64,000 bases of DNA from Actinomycetota bacterium (GTDB taxonomy: Bacteria > Actinomycetota > Actinomycetes > Mycobacteriales > Mycobacteriaceae), in NCBI GenBank assembly GCA_018268465.1, contig JAFDWN010000030.1, forward strand, positions 62,001 through 126,000. The letters are read 5' to 3'. Position numbers and translations under genes: made by a program. The notes under the pieces are model-generated. The model ran no database searches and was not told where the DNA came from. It was given only the letters and a program-made list of their open reading frames with translations. This document shows, in pieces, positions 27,239 through 35,660 of this stretch. Position 1 is the first letter of the stretch. Each line of letters begins with the position of its first letter.

Positions 27239-28065
27239 GTCCGCAGTCCGCCCGCGATCTGGCGGGCCGCGCGCACGTCACCGGCGTACGCACTGACCGC
27301 GTCGAAGGCGATCTGGGCCACGTTGGCATAGGTGTCGGGCGGGTTGTCGAGGGCATCGGCGCCGTAGCCGATCGCCGCGGTGATCATGCGCATCCGCCCG
27401 TCCAGCCACGGTCCGCCGCCGAAACCGCCTACGACCGGAACCGATACCGCCGCGGCGACGGCGGCGCCCACCACCGGACCGGAGTTGGTGAAGTTCAGCA
27501 GCGCCGCTCCGGCATCCTCCAGATGCTTTGCCTCGCTGACCATTTCGTCGAGTAGCTCATCGGGCACGGCGTCCGCGGCCGAAGGGGTGGCGGTATAGGT
27601 GACCCCGTACTTCAGCGAGGTCTGCGGCGTGATGCCGAACTGAGCGAACACCGGGATCCCCGCGCGGGTGACAGCCTCGACCGCGTCGAGATGATCCGAG
27701 GCGCCGTCGAGTTTGACCATGTCGACACCGGCCTGCTTGACCAGCCGGATCGCCGCCCGGACAGCACTTTTCGGCCCTTCCTGGACCGGGCCGAACGGAA
27801 AGTCACAGCTCAGCAGGGCTCGGGTCACGCCTCGGCGCACCGCTCGGCAGACCACCATCATCTCGTCCATGGTCACCTCGAGCGGGTTCGGCTGCCCCCA
27901 GAGATTGACGCCGACGGTGTCGCCCACCGACACCAGATCGACCCCGGCCCGGTCGACGATCCTGGCCATTTGGTAGTCCCAGGCGACCATCCCGACGATC
28001 TTGCGGCCGTCGCGTTTCATCGCGCGCAGATCGGCCAGCTGAACCTTATGCCTCATACCGTCCAT
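27235..28065 (-). CDS. Ketopantoate hydroxymethyltransferase (PanB)-like protein
   Basis: A 276-residue TIM-barrel protein of the PanB/phosphoenolpyruvate-mutase superfamily. It shows the PanB-like KIVGMVAWDYQMARIVDRAGVDLVSVGDTVGVN block, LSCDFPFG, VKLDGAS and PVFAQFGITPQT. PanB converts 2-oxoisovalerate to ketopantoate using methylene-tetrahydrofolate and Mg. Its place in a catabolic operon suggests a related aldol or retro-aldol reaction on a 2-oxo acid rather than pantothenate synthesis. It lies 12 bp after the unknown gene and is coupled to the hydrolase. Confidence 0.78.
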   Translation of the reverse strand: MDGMRHKVQLADLRAMKRDGRKIVGMVAWDYQMARIVDRAGVDLVSVGDTVGVNLWGQPNPLEVTMDEMMVVCRAVRRGVTRALLSCDFPFGPVQEGPKSAVRAAIRLVKQAGVDMVKLDGASDHLDAVEAVTRAGIPVFAQFGITPQTSLKYGVTYTATPSAADAVPDELLDEMVSEAKHLEDAGAALLNFTNSGPVVGAAVAAAVSVPVVGGFGGGPWLDGRMRMITAAIGYGADALDNPPDTYANVAQIAFDAVSAYAGDVRAARQIAGGLRT

Positions 28066-28077
28066 ATCGGCTCTCCT

Positions 28078-28608
28078 TCACGCCCGCAGGGCGCTCAACA
28101 CGTCCACGACGTCATGCTCGTCACCGCTGACCATCAGGACCCGCGCGTGCGGGCGGATCGCGGCCACCGTGGGGCCCACCATGTCGGGGTCACCGATGAC
28201 CAGGCCGGCGGTCATGATGGCCCGCACCGTGCACGCCGCGCCGATGATGGTCGCCGCGGCGGTGTCGCTGCCGGTGGTCGCGACCATGATCGCCACGTCG
28301 GCTTCCGCCAGCTCGGCGAGCAGATTCGTCGACGCCCCCGCGGTGGTGCGCAGTGCGACCGACTCCGACCCGGCGTCACCGACCTCGCCGACGACCGGCC
28401 CCGCCAGGCCGAGGAACCGCGCATATCCCCACTGGCGCTGTGCGATCCGGGCCACGATCATGTCCGCACCGCGATCGAGCCCGATGATGCGCGCCCCCCT
28501 GCGGCCGCGGATCGGCCGGTCGATGCGGTAGCGCATTTCCGCGGCCGACGTCGCGCGGGCGCAGCTGCTGCCGAGGATGGGCCGGACCGCCATCGAGATA
28601 TCCGTCAT
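28078..28608 (-). CDS. Unknown 176-residue protein in the Rieske operon
   Basis: Not recognised. It starts at ATG 28608, overlapping the oxygenase stop (ATGA), so it belongs to that operon. There is no signal peptide. The second half is Rossmann-like in pattern (ADVAIMVATTGSDTAAATIIGAACTVRAIMTAGLVIGD...ARVLMVSGDEHDVVDVL), with Gly/Ala-rich loops after beta strands that may bind a nucleotide or cofactor; the first half is rich in Arg (RPIRGRRGARIIGLDRGAD). It could be a small cofactor-binding or accessory subunit. No function is assigned. Confidence 0.6.
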   Translation of the reverse strand: MTDISMAVRPILGSSCARATSAAEMRYRIDRPIRGRRGARIIGLDRGADMIVARIAQRQWGYARFLGLAGPVVGEVGDAGSESVALRTTAGASTNLLAELAEADVAIMVATTGSDTAAATIIGAACTVRAIMTAGLVIGDPDMVGPTVAAIRPHARVLMVSGDEHDVVDVLSALRA

Positions 28609-29891
28609 ACCGAGGTCTGCCGGACGCCTGCGCGTACGGACAGGTCGTCCCGGCACGCTTCGACGAACGACGCGTCGCGCGGTAGCACCACGGCTGCCGA
28701 CCGCACGTGGTGATGCGCCGGGTCGACACCCGGCGGCGTCGTCCCGTTGTCCCGCAACGCCTCAGCGGCCCTGCGCAACTTCTGGCGGGCCTTGATGATG
28801 CCGCTGTCCGCGGACACCAACATCTCCTTGGTGCGGTCGACGATCGGGCCCATACTCTCCTGCAGCGACGCATCCTGCATGGCGATACCCTTGACGCCCG
28901 AATAGGTTTCACCTCGCCGCTGCGCCTCGCGGTCGATCAGGTAGTCGTTGTCCTTGTTGGCCGCGGGCCGGAACGTGCCGGGGATGTTCTCGCTGTGTAC
29001 GCCGTGACCGTCCTTCATCGCCTGCACCTCGGCGGCACTCAGCGCGCGCACCGGGTGGTAGTCGAAGGAGTAGGTCCAGCAGTTCTCGTCGTCGATCGGG
29101 ATCCAGAAGTGGCCGTGCACCGGGTGGTCGCCGCGCGGGGGCACCATCGTGAAACAGGGCATCACCCACGGTGTGATGCGCCAGTAGTAGCTGTCCTCTT
29201 CGGCGTTGCGGCGGGCGCCGACGAACAGTCCGCCCTCGGCCTCGGCGACCTCGAAATACGGTTTGAGATCACCCATGTTGTAGTCGTTTCCCTTGGTGCC
29301 CTTGAACAACGGGTCACTCTTGAGTCCGCCGGAGTGCAGGAACGACACGTGGCTGGAATCGATGCCGCCCTCGAAGGCCTGCAGCCAGTTGCATTCCTGC
29401 CAGCGTTTGGAGGTGTAGGTCTGCTCGGGCGGGACGAGGGCGAACTCGTACTCGGGCAGCGGTGGCCGCTTCGCCGGATCTCCCATGTAAGTCCACAGCA
29501 GGTCGCCGATCTTGACCAGCGGATACGACGTCAGCTTCACGTGGGCGCAGAAGGTGCTGTGCTCGGGTTCGGAGGGGATCTCCACGGCCTGCCCCGTCAC
29601 GTCGTACTTCCAGCCGTGATAGGGGCAGCGCAGGCCGGATCCCTCGTTGCGCCCGAACCACAGTGATGCGCCGCGGTGTGCGCAGAATTCGTCGACGAGC
29701 CCGTAGCGGCCCTCGCTGTCGCGGAAGGCCACCATCCGCTCGCTGAGCAGCTTGACCCGTACAGGTGGGCAGTCGTTCTCCGGCAGCTCGTCGGCCAGCA
29801 GCGCGGGCAGCCAGTACTGCCGGAACATCTCCCCCATCGGCGTACCCGGACCGGTTCTGGTCAACAGCTCGTTTATCTCGGCCCTCAGCAC
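28605..29891 (-). CDS. Rieske aromatic ring-hydroxylating oxygenase (phthalate 4,5-dioxygenase type)
   Basis: A 428-residue oxygenase alpha subunit. The Rieske [2Fe-2S] ligands are Cys70/His72 (CAHRG) and Cys89/His92 (CPYHGW); the mononuclear iron site is Asp177, His180 and His185 (GGIDSSHVSFLH). GTG 29891 was chosen because it gives the family-typical LRAEINELLTRTGPGTPMG start and has GGAGGG seven bases upstream; a longer reading from 29939 has neither. No beta subunit is present, as usual in the phthalate-dioxygenase (homotrimeric) group. Electrons probably come from the ferredoxin and reductase at 50-51.6 kb. The substrate is unknown, likely an aromatic acid. Confidence 0.88.
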   Translation of the reverse strand: MLRAEINELLTRTGPGTPMGEMFRQYWLPALLADELPENDCPPVRVKLLSERMVAFRDSEGRYGLVDEFCAHRGASLWFGRNEGSGLRCPYHGWKYDVTGQAVEIPSEPEHSTFCAHVKLTSYPLVKIGDLLWTYMGDPAKRPPLPEYEFALVPPEQTYTSKRWQECNWLQAFEGGIDSSHVSFLHSGGLKSDPLFKGTKGNDYNMGDLKPYFEVAEAEGGLFVGARRNAEEDSYYWRITPWVMPCFTMVPPRGDHPVHGHFWIPIDDENCWTYSFDYHPVRALSAAEVQAMKDGHGVHSENIPGTFRPAANKDNDYLIDREAQRRGETYSGVKGIAMQDASLQESMGPIVDRTKEMLVSADSGIIKARQKLRRAAEALRDNGTTPPGVDPAHHHVRSAAVVLPRDASFVEACRDDLSVRAGVRQTSV

Positions 29892-29921
29892 TGTGCGCCC
29901 TCCGCTGCCGTCGTCGTTGGT

Positions 29922-29939
29922 GTGGTGAGAGCTCACCAC
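29922..29939. promoter_or_regulatory. Palindrome in the Rieske gene leader
   Basis: GTGGTGAG-AG-CTCACCAC, an 18-bp dyad with 8-bp perfect arms, 31 bp upstream of the chosen oxygenase start and 11 bp from the FCD-type site. It could be a second operator or a leader hairpin. Confidence 0.4.
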
Positions 29940-29950
29940 GATTAAGCTAA

Positions 29951-29961
29951 CTGTAATACCA
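29951..29961. promoter_or_regulatory. FCD-type operator between Rieske and beta-HAD genes
   Basis: CTGTAATACCA (TGGTATTACAG on the other strand) fits TNGTNNNACNA but for its last base. It sits in a longer dyad, AGCTAA...TTAGCT, between divergent genes starting at 29891 and 30011. The same AGCTAATGG arm recurs at 34352. Confidence 0.6.
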
Positions 29962-30010
29962 TTAGCTCATCAGGCCAAGGGTGTAGGCCCGGGAAGAAAG
30001 GAACCTTCCG

Positions 30011-30865
30011 ATGATAGGGATCGTGGGTGTCGGCGACATGGGACTGCCGATGGCCGGCCACATGGTCGCGGGCGGTCTGGACGTCCTCGCCTACGACGTC
30101 GACCCGCAGCGGGTGGCCGCCGCGGTCGACGCGGGTGCGCGCGCCGCGGCCGGCCTGTCCGACATCGCCGCCGAAGCCGACATCGTGGTGGCTTGCCTGC
30201 GCACGGACAGCCAGATGGAGGGTGTCGCCGAAACCCTGGCGGCACAGGGCAGGTGCGGTCAGTTGATCGTCGTCGCGGGCACCCACGGCGTCGAGTTCAT
30301 GCAGCGGCTGGCCGCAGTCGTCGAGCCGAAGGATATGCGGGTGATCGACGCTCCCGTGGTGTTCGGCGCGCTCGGGGCCAGGGAAGGCAACCTGTTGTCG
30401 CTGTGCGGTGGCGAGGCGGCCGACGTCGACCGGGCGCGGCCGGTGATGCTGACCTACAGCCGCGGTGTCGAGCACGTCGGACCGCTGGGCTCCGGCCAAC
30501 TCGCCAAGACCTGCAACAACCTCCTGCACTGGATTCACAGCGTCGCGAACTTCGAAGCGCTGGCCATCGCCAAGCGCTACGGCGTCGACGCGCAGCGCAT
30601 GCGTGAGGTCCTGCTGAAATGCCCCGGGGACAACGGCACGCTGCGCCGCTGGGATTCCACGCGCTTCACGTGGCAGGAGAAGGATATGGATTTCGTGATC
30701 GAGCTGGCCCAGAACGGCGGCCTGGTATTGCCGCTGACTGGCCAGGTCGACCAGCTCATCAAGACGATGTGCGCCGACGACGTCGCCGCGCTGCTCTACG
30801 AACCGGAATGCCGTTATCTGGGCCGGCGCATCGCGCCGCTGGCGAGGTCCGAGGGCGGGGTGTGA
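30011..30865 (+). CDS. Beta-hydroxyacid dehydrogenase (3-hydroxyisobutyrate dehydrogenase-like)
   Basis: A 284-residue NAD(P)-dependent dehydrogenase. The N-terminal Rossmann loop is GIVGVGDMGLPMAGHMVAGG, the substrate loop is DAPVVFGALGAREGNL, where DAPVSGG is usual, and the catalytic Lys is in SGQLAKTCNN. AAAGGAA precedes ATG 30011. It is divergent from the Rieske operon and shares the FCD-type operator. It probably oxidises a hydroxy acid or reduces a semialdehyde in the same pathway. Confidence 0.87.
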   Translation: MIGIVGVGDMGLPMAGHMVAGGLDVLAYDVDPQRVAAAVDAGARAAAGLSDIAAEADIVVACLRTDSQMEGVAETLAAQGRCGQLIVVAGTHGVEFMQRLAAVVEPKDMRVIDAPVVFGALGAREGNLLSLCGGEAADVDRARPVMLTYSRGVEHVGPLGSGQLAKTCNNLLHWIHSVANFEALAIAKRYGVDAQRMREVLLKCPGDNGTLRRWDSTRFTWQEKDMDFVIELAQNGGLVLPLTGQVDQLIKTMCADDVAALLYEPECRYLGRRIAPLARSEGGV

Positions 30866-30894
30866 CAGCGCCCCACCACAACCCCAGCGCCCCG

Positions 30895-31638
30895 CTACAA
30901 CCCCAGCCCGGCGGCCTCAAGCCGGCCCGCGTAGTGCCGCCAGCGTGACACGTCGTTGAACGACGGGCCCAGCTCGGGCAGGCGGCTGCGGTCGTCCTCG
31001 CGCAGCGGCTGCGGGCGCCCACCCAGGAGCGCCACGTGGGTCGCGATCCGGCACAGTTCGGTCAGATCCAGCGCCCGCATGATCGCGTGTTCGACGCTGT
31101 CCCCGAAGGTGACGATGCCGTGGCCCCGCAGGATCGCGGCGCCGCCGTCACCGACGGCCGTCGCGACCGCACGACCCAGCTCGGCGGTGCAGATCAGCGC
31201 GGATCTCGGGTACACCGGCACCCCCCGTCGCGCCATGTGCGATGCGGGAATGTTGTAGGCGCCGAAGGTCTGCCGCAATTCGATGCGGGCGAGGTCGGCA
31301 ACCACCACCTCCCGGGGATGGGCGTGCACGACGGCATGTGCACCGGGTCGGGCTCGGTAGAGCTCGGTGTGGATGTGCACCTCGTTGGGCACCGCGTAGC
31401 CGCCGGCCAGGTCCGCGTCGCCGTCGAGGTCCACCACGCGGATGTCCTCGGCGACGGTGAACAGCAGTCCGCGGTCCTCGGGCCCGCGACAGCGCACCAG
31501 GATCCGATCGGCGTCAAGCCGGACGCTGACATGTCCGAGTACGTCGGCGGCCAGTCCCTGGTGCCCGAGGATGCGGCAGGCGGTTGCCACCACAGCGCGA
31601 AGGGCGGCGAGCCGATCGCGGTCGCCGGATGCGCTCAC
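30895..31638 (-). CDS. Class II aldolase/adducin family protein
   Basis: A 247-residue zinc-dependent aldolase-fold protein. Zn ligands are seen as HAHP (~107-109) and the late His in RGHGI (~171); NEVHIHTELYRARP precedes them. The family includes L-fuculose-phosphate aldolase, but also decarboxylases and 3-oxo-4-phosphate aldolases of catabolic routes. It overlaps the EutA-like gene (ATGA). It is convergent with the beta-HAD gene, with 29 bp and no clear terminator between them. Confidence 0.85.
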   Translation of the reverse strand: MSASGDRDRLAALRAVVATACRILGHQGLAADVLGHVSVRLDADRILVRCRGPEDRGLLFTVAEDIRVVDLDGDADLAGGYAVPNEVHIHTELYRARPGAHAVVHAHPREVVVADLARIELRQTFGAYNIPASHMARRGVPVYPRSALICTAELGRAVATAVGDGGAAILRGHGIVTFGDSVEHAIMRALDLTELCRIATHVALLGGRPQPLREDDRSRLPELGPSFNDVSRWRHYAGRLEAAGLGL

Positions 31639-33185
31639 GCCGACACCGTCGATGGCGCCGGCGTGGGCACATCGGCGCCGAAGACCAGCGACTTGATGGT
31701 TACGGGCACGGTATTCGACGGGTGGCGCACCCGGCCGAGGTCGACGAAGTCGAAGTCGCGCAACTCGACGCCGTCGAGTATGAGCAGATCATTGGTCAGC
31801 GCCAGCTCGTCGCGCAGGATGCCGCCCAGGGTGAGTGCGATGTCGGCGTCGATCATCAGGTACGCCGCGCGCCCGTCGGCGAGCCGGTGCCGCAGGCCGC
31901 GCACGATGCCGTCGGCGAAGGCGCGCAGGCGCCGATAGCTCGGGGCTCCGGTCCAGGCGAGTGCGACGGCGACGTCGGCGGGCTCGTCGTGCAGACCGAA
32001 CGCCGCGAGGTGGCCTTCGATGGCCGCACCCACGTCGGCGGCCGAGATGATCTCACCGAGTCGGCACTGCGGCCTGGCCACCTGGATGTTGCGCCGCGGC
32101 AGGGTGCTCTGGGGTGCCGGCAGGAAGCTGGTGATCCCGCTGAGCTGGACGGTGTATTCGGATGCGCCGAGCACGGTGGCCCGGATCCGGTGTGCCGCGG
32201 GCAGCAGCGGTGCGGGCAGCTCCCGCGCCCGGACGGCCAGCGCCGAGCCGAGCCGCTTGCCGAGGTCACCGAAATCCCTTGTCTCGCAGCCGTAGATGTA
32301 CTCGGCGACGCCGCCGGAGAAGATCACGCCGTCCACGAGCCGACAGTCGGCGATCCGGTCGGTGAGAAAGAGGTGATCGGCGCTGCGTTCGCCGCACACC
32401 GCCGCGATCACCAGGTCGGCCATCGTCGAGGCGATGGCGTCGAGGGCGGCGTCGCGAACTTCCCCACCGAGCTCGAGGTCGTATCCCGCCGCGGCGGCCA
32501 CCCGGCGGCCACCCGGTTCGATCCGGGTGACGACACCGCCGTCTGCGGCGATGAGGCGGCCTCCGACGTGGAAGGCGGCGGTGGCCAGCACCCGCCCGTG
32601 CTCGATGAGTGCGAGTTTGGTTGTGCCGCCGCCGATGTCGACGTTGAGCAGCCGGGTGCCGGTGCGGTGGGAGGTCAGCGCCGCGCCCGAGCCATAGGCG
32701 GCCAGCATCGCCTCCATGTGGTGGCCGGCCGACGCGCACACCATATCGCCTGCCCGCTCGGCGACGATGGAGGCGATCCGCTCGGCGTTACGGCGCCGCA
32801 GCGCCTCACCGGTGAGGATGACGACGCCGGTGTCGACGCCCGACGGATCACGCGCGGCGTCGGCGTAGGCCACGTCGAGGATGCGGCCGAGCGCGACGGC
32901 GTCGATCTGAAGGTCGTCGGTGTAGGGGGTCAGCACCACGTCGGATTCGAAGAGTGTGTCCCTGGCGACGACAACGTATCTACTGGTCAGATCCTCCCCG
33001 CGCCTGCGCAGGTGCAGGCGCGAGAACACCACCTGGGTACCCGAACTGCCGATGTCGACTCCGACGCTGTGCAGCGTGACGTTGTCCTGCTGCCAGATCG
33101 GGTTGTCATCCAGCGCCAGATCGGGCCCGTCCCCGTGGTGGTGGTGGTGAGATTCGTGCCCGGCGTGCGAGTGGTCGTGGGTCAT
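31635..33185 (-). CDS. EutA-like ammonia-lyase reactivating ATPase
   Basis: A 516-residue protein of the actin/Hsp70-like ATPase fold, as in EutA, which frees inactive cobalamin from ethanolamine ammonia-lyase. The N-terminus is His-rich (MTHDHSHAGHESHHHHHGDG) and may bind metal. The phosphate loops are VGVDIGSSGTQVVFSRL (~40-56) and NVDIGGGTTKLALIEHG (~180), and LTGEALRR and FSGGVAEYIYG also match EutA. No EutB/EutC or other B12 enzyme lies in the window, so the partner is elsewhere or the protein has another client. It is coupled to the bicupin and class II aldolase genes by ATGA overlaps. Confidence 0.82.
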   Translation of the reverse strand: MTHDHSHAGHESHHHHHGDGPDLALDDNPIWQQDNVTLHSVGVDIGSSGTQVVFSRLHLRRRGEDLTSRYVVVARDTLFESDVVLTPYTDDLQIDAVALGRILDVAYADAARDPSGVDTGVVILTGEALRRRNAERIASIVAERAGDMVCASAGHHMEAMLAAYGSGAALTSHRTGTRLLNVDIGGGTTKLALIEHGRVLATAAFHVGGRLIAADGGVVTRIEPGGRRVAAAAGYDLELGGEVRDAALDAIASTMADLVIAAVCGERSADHLFLTDRIADCRLVDGVIFSGGVAEYIYGCETRDFGDLGKRLGSALAVRARELPAPLLPAAHRIRATVLGASEYTVQLSGITSFLPAPQSTLPRRNIQVARPQCRLGEIISAADVGAAIEGHLAAFGLHDEPADVAVALAWTGAPSYRRLRAFADGIVRGLRHRLADGRAAYLMIDADIALTLGGILRDELALTNDLLILDGVELRDFDFVDLGRVRHPSNTVPVTIKSLVFGADVPTPAPSTVSA

Positions 33186-34327
33186 ACCGCGGACGGCACC
33201 GGTGCGGCCTCGACCGGTTTGGGCGGCAGGTCGGCGAGTTCGGCGGTGTAGACGTCGTCCATCCGGGGGACCAGCCCGTTTTCGGCGAGCGCGTGGGCGA
33301 ACGTCTCCCGGATCATCGGCGATTCGTCGGCGTAGTCGATCTGGTCGCCGCCGATGCGCTGGCTGATCCACGCTTTGGGCACGCCCTGCGCGTTGCGCAC
33401 CGACACCACCTCGTGTTTGAACGCGAGGTAGCGCGCCGGTTCGGCTCCGGTGTTGAAATGCTGGTGGAACCACATGTTCGGCGGGACGATGAGCGTTCCC
33501 GGCTGCCACTCGTAGCGGCGCGGTTCCTCGCCCTCGGGCCACATCAGCGAGAAGCCCTCACCGCTGAGGATGATCACGTGCGCACCGGGCCCGTGCCGGT
33601 GGCCCTTCTTGTAGGTGGCGGTCGCGAACTGCGAAATATGGCTGTTCATCGAGCCTTTGGCCATCGAGAACCGGATGTGGCCGCCGCCGGCGCCGCGCTC
33701 CTTGGCCGAGATCAGCGGCAGCCCCACCGCGTCGGCGACGAAGTTGGTCTTGAGCAGCAGCCCGTCCTGTTCATCCTTGGGTGCGAAGTAGTCGGGTTCG
33801 CCGGCGAAGCGGCCGGGGAAGTCGTGTGCGGTGTTGAACACGAACTCCGGCTCGTCGTAGAGGTTGATGACGGGCGGCATGTTGGTCGACGACACGAACC
33901 GCGCGGCGGTGGTGCCCGAACCGTTGAAGTGCTGATGCCAGGTGTTGAGCGGAATCGCGAACAGCGCGCCCGGCCCCCATTCGAAGGTGACCTTCTGCCC
34001 GGCGTCGTTCCACACCGATGTCGACCCGTGCCCGGACAGCACCAGGATCATCTCCTCGAACAGCTGCCGCTGGGGTGCCAGTTCCTGCCCTGCCGGGATC
34101 TCACACACATAGCAGTCGTTCGAGGTGCGCGAGGCTTCGTGGTTGATGAAGACCCCGCGGCCGCCGCGCCGGGCCCATGGCTTGAGTTCGACGGTGTTGA
34201 GGTCGGGCACGTAATGGGCGCCGATGATGTCGAGGCCCTCGTCGCGCACCCATCGCACGTAGGGCGAATCCTTCTCGGTCGCGAATTTCTTCGCAAGGTC
34301 GTCGGAAACGATCGCATCCTTGGCCAC
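33182..34327 (-). CDS. Bicupin protein 1 (gentisate-dioxygenase-like fold)
   Basis: A 381-residue two-cupin protein. Cupin 1 (~75-160) has FEEMILVLSGHGSTSVW...AIPLNTWHQHFN and cupin 2 (~240-330) has HISQFATATYKKGHRHGPGAHVIILSGEGFSLMW...IVPPNMWFHQHFN, with several His that could hold Fe or Mn. The bicupin layout is that of gentisate and hydroxynaphthoate ring-cleavage dioxygenases, but other roles are possible. GTG 34327 with GGAGG was preferred; the ATG 12 bases earlier lacks a ribosome site. An FCD-type operator lies 31 bp upstream. Confidence 0.75.
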   Translation of the reverse strand: MAKDAIVSDDLAKKFATEKDSPYVRWVRDEGLDIIGAHYVPDLNTVELKPWARRGGRGVFINHEASRTSNDCYVCEIPAGQELAPQRQLFEEMILVLSGHGSTSVWNDAGQKVTFEWGPGALFAIPLNTWHQHFNGSGTTAARFVSSTNMPPVINLYDEPEFVFNTAHDFPGRFAGEPDYFAPKDEQDGLLLKTNFVADAVGLPLISAKERGAGGGHIRFSMAKGSMNSHISQFATATYKKGHRHGPGAHVIILSGEGFSLMWPEGEEPRRYEWQPGTLIVPPNMWFHQHFNTGAEPARYLAFKHEVVSVRNAQGVPKAWISQRIGGDQIDYADESPMIRETFAHALAENGLVPRMDDVYTAELADLPPKPVEAAPVPSAV

Positions 34328-34357
34328 TGCATCCTCCATGTGAACTATTTGAGCTAA

Positions 34358-34368
34358 TGGTATTACCA
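34358..34368. promoter_or_regulatory. FCD-type operator upstream of bicupin 1
   Basis: TGGTATTACCA is a perfect TGGT-N3-ACCA palindrome within AGCTAATGGTATTACCAATA. It sits between the MFS stop (34383) and the bicupin start (34327). Confidence 0.75.
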
Positions 34369-34382
34369 ATAGGGCACGGGTT

Positions 34383-35651
34383 TCAAGGCCCGCCGGGCGG
34401 ACCCTTCGCCTGCGCAGGCACCTGCGCCGGCTCCTCGGCCGCCACGCCCTGGTAGCGCCGGACCTGGTTCGGCCGGACCACGAACGAGCCGGCGTAAAGC
34501 GCACAGACCGCGCCGCCCAGCGTCAGCGCCGAAACCGGCCCGAGCGCACCTGCGGCCAATCCGACGAGGGTGTCGCCGACCGCGGGACCTCCCCGCGAGG
34601 ACATCTGGTAGAGCGCCGACACCCGCCCGCGCAGGTCGTCGGGCGTCTCCAGCTGCACCGCCGCATGCCGGATCGTGGTGGCCATCGCGTCGAACACCCC
34701 GATGAATCCGCCCGCGACCACGGCGGCCGCGAAGACGTGCGCCTGCGCCAGGGCGATCGTGGCCACCCCGTACAGCACCGTCGACGCGAGCAGCACCTGA
34801 CCGAGACGCCGCGTCCGGCCGACCACCCGGAACACGATGTAGGTGGCCAGCAACGCACCCGCCGACGGTGCCGCGGACAGCACGCCGTAGCCCTGCGGCC
34901 CGACGTGGAAAACCGTTGCGCACAGGGCGGGCAGCACCACGCGGTAGGCCCCGAACAACGTCGCGGACAGGTCGAGTGTCATCAGCAGCCAGATGATCCG
35001 GCGGTGGCGAACGAATCGGGCGCCCTCGACGAGCTGACCCCAGATCGAGCGGTCCGAGCCGGCGCCACCGACCGCCGACACGCGCAGCAGCTGCAGTGCC
35101 ACCGCGAGCGCGGCGTAGGTGACCGCGTCCACGGCATACATCAGCCCGGGCCCGCCCAGTCCGATGAGCACGCCGGCCAGCGCGGGGCCCAGCAGGACCG
35201 CGAACTCGCGGGACGGGTTGATCAACGCGAAGGCCTGGGGCAGCTGGTGGCGGGGCACCAGAGCCGGGATCAGCGCCTGGCGGGCAGGCTGGTCGAAGGT
35301 CGCCGCCGCGGTGGTCAGCACCACCGAGACCACGACCTGCCATGCCGTGACGCGGCCGGCCAGCGTCCCGACTGCGAGCAGGGCCGCCACCACCATCGCG
35401 ACGGCTTGCGAGGCCTGCAGCAGTCGTCGCCGGTCCCACCGGTCGGCGAGCACGCCGCCCAGCGGGCTCAGCACCAGCAAGGCAACGGCCTGACCCGCAC
35501 CGACCAGACCGGTCTGCGCCACCGACCCCGTCAGGTGGTAGACGTGGTAGAGGTTGGCGGCAACCGTTCCGCGAGTTCCGATCTGGGACAGCACGACACC
35601 CGCCCAGTACAGATTGAAGTCGCGGTTTCTCAGTACGTCGGCGACACGCAT
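34383..35651 (-). CDS. MFS transporter
   Basis: A 422-residue 12-helix permease: NRDFNLYWAGVVLSQIGTRGTVAANLYHVYHLTGS, GGVLADRWDRRRLL (motif A) and DDLRGRVSALYQMSSRGGPAVG (MFS_3-type motif). It follows the ABC ATPase gene by 9 bp in the same direction, so it is likely the last gene of the ABC operon. It may take up or export a pathway compound; the substrate is unknown. Confidence 0.85.
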   Translation of the reverse strand: MRVADVLRNRDFNLYWAGVVLSQIGTRGTVAANLYHVYHLTGSVAQTGLVGAGQAVALLVLSPLGGVLADRWDRRRLLQASQAVAMVVAALLAVGTLAGRVTAWQVVVSVVLTTAAATFDQPARQALIPALVPRHQLPQAFALINPSREFAVLLGPALAGVLIGLGGPGLMYAVDAVTYAALAVALQLLRVSAVGGAGSDRSIWGQLVEGARFVRHRRIIWLLMTLDLSATLFGAYRVVLPALCATVFHVGPQGYGVLSAAPSAGALLATYIVFRVVGRTRRLGQVLLASTVLYGVATIALAQAHVFAAAVVAGGFIGVFDAMATTIRHAAVQLETPDDLRGRVSALYQMSSRGGPAVGDTLVGLAAGALGPVSALTLGGAVCALYAGSFVVRPNQVRRYQGVAAEEPAQVPAQAKGPPGGP

Positions 35652-35660
35652 CCCCGCGGA

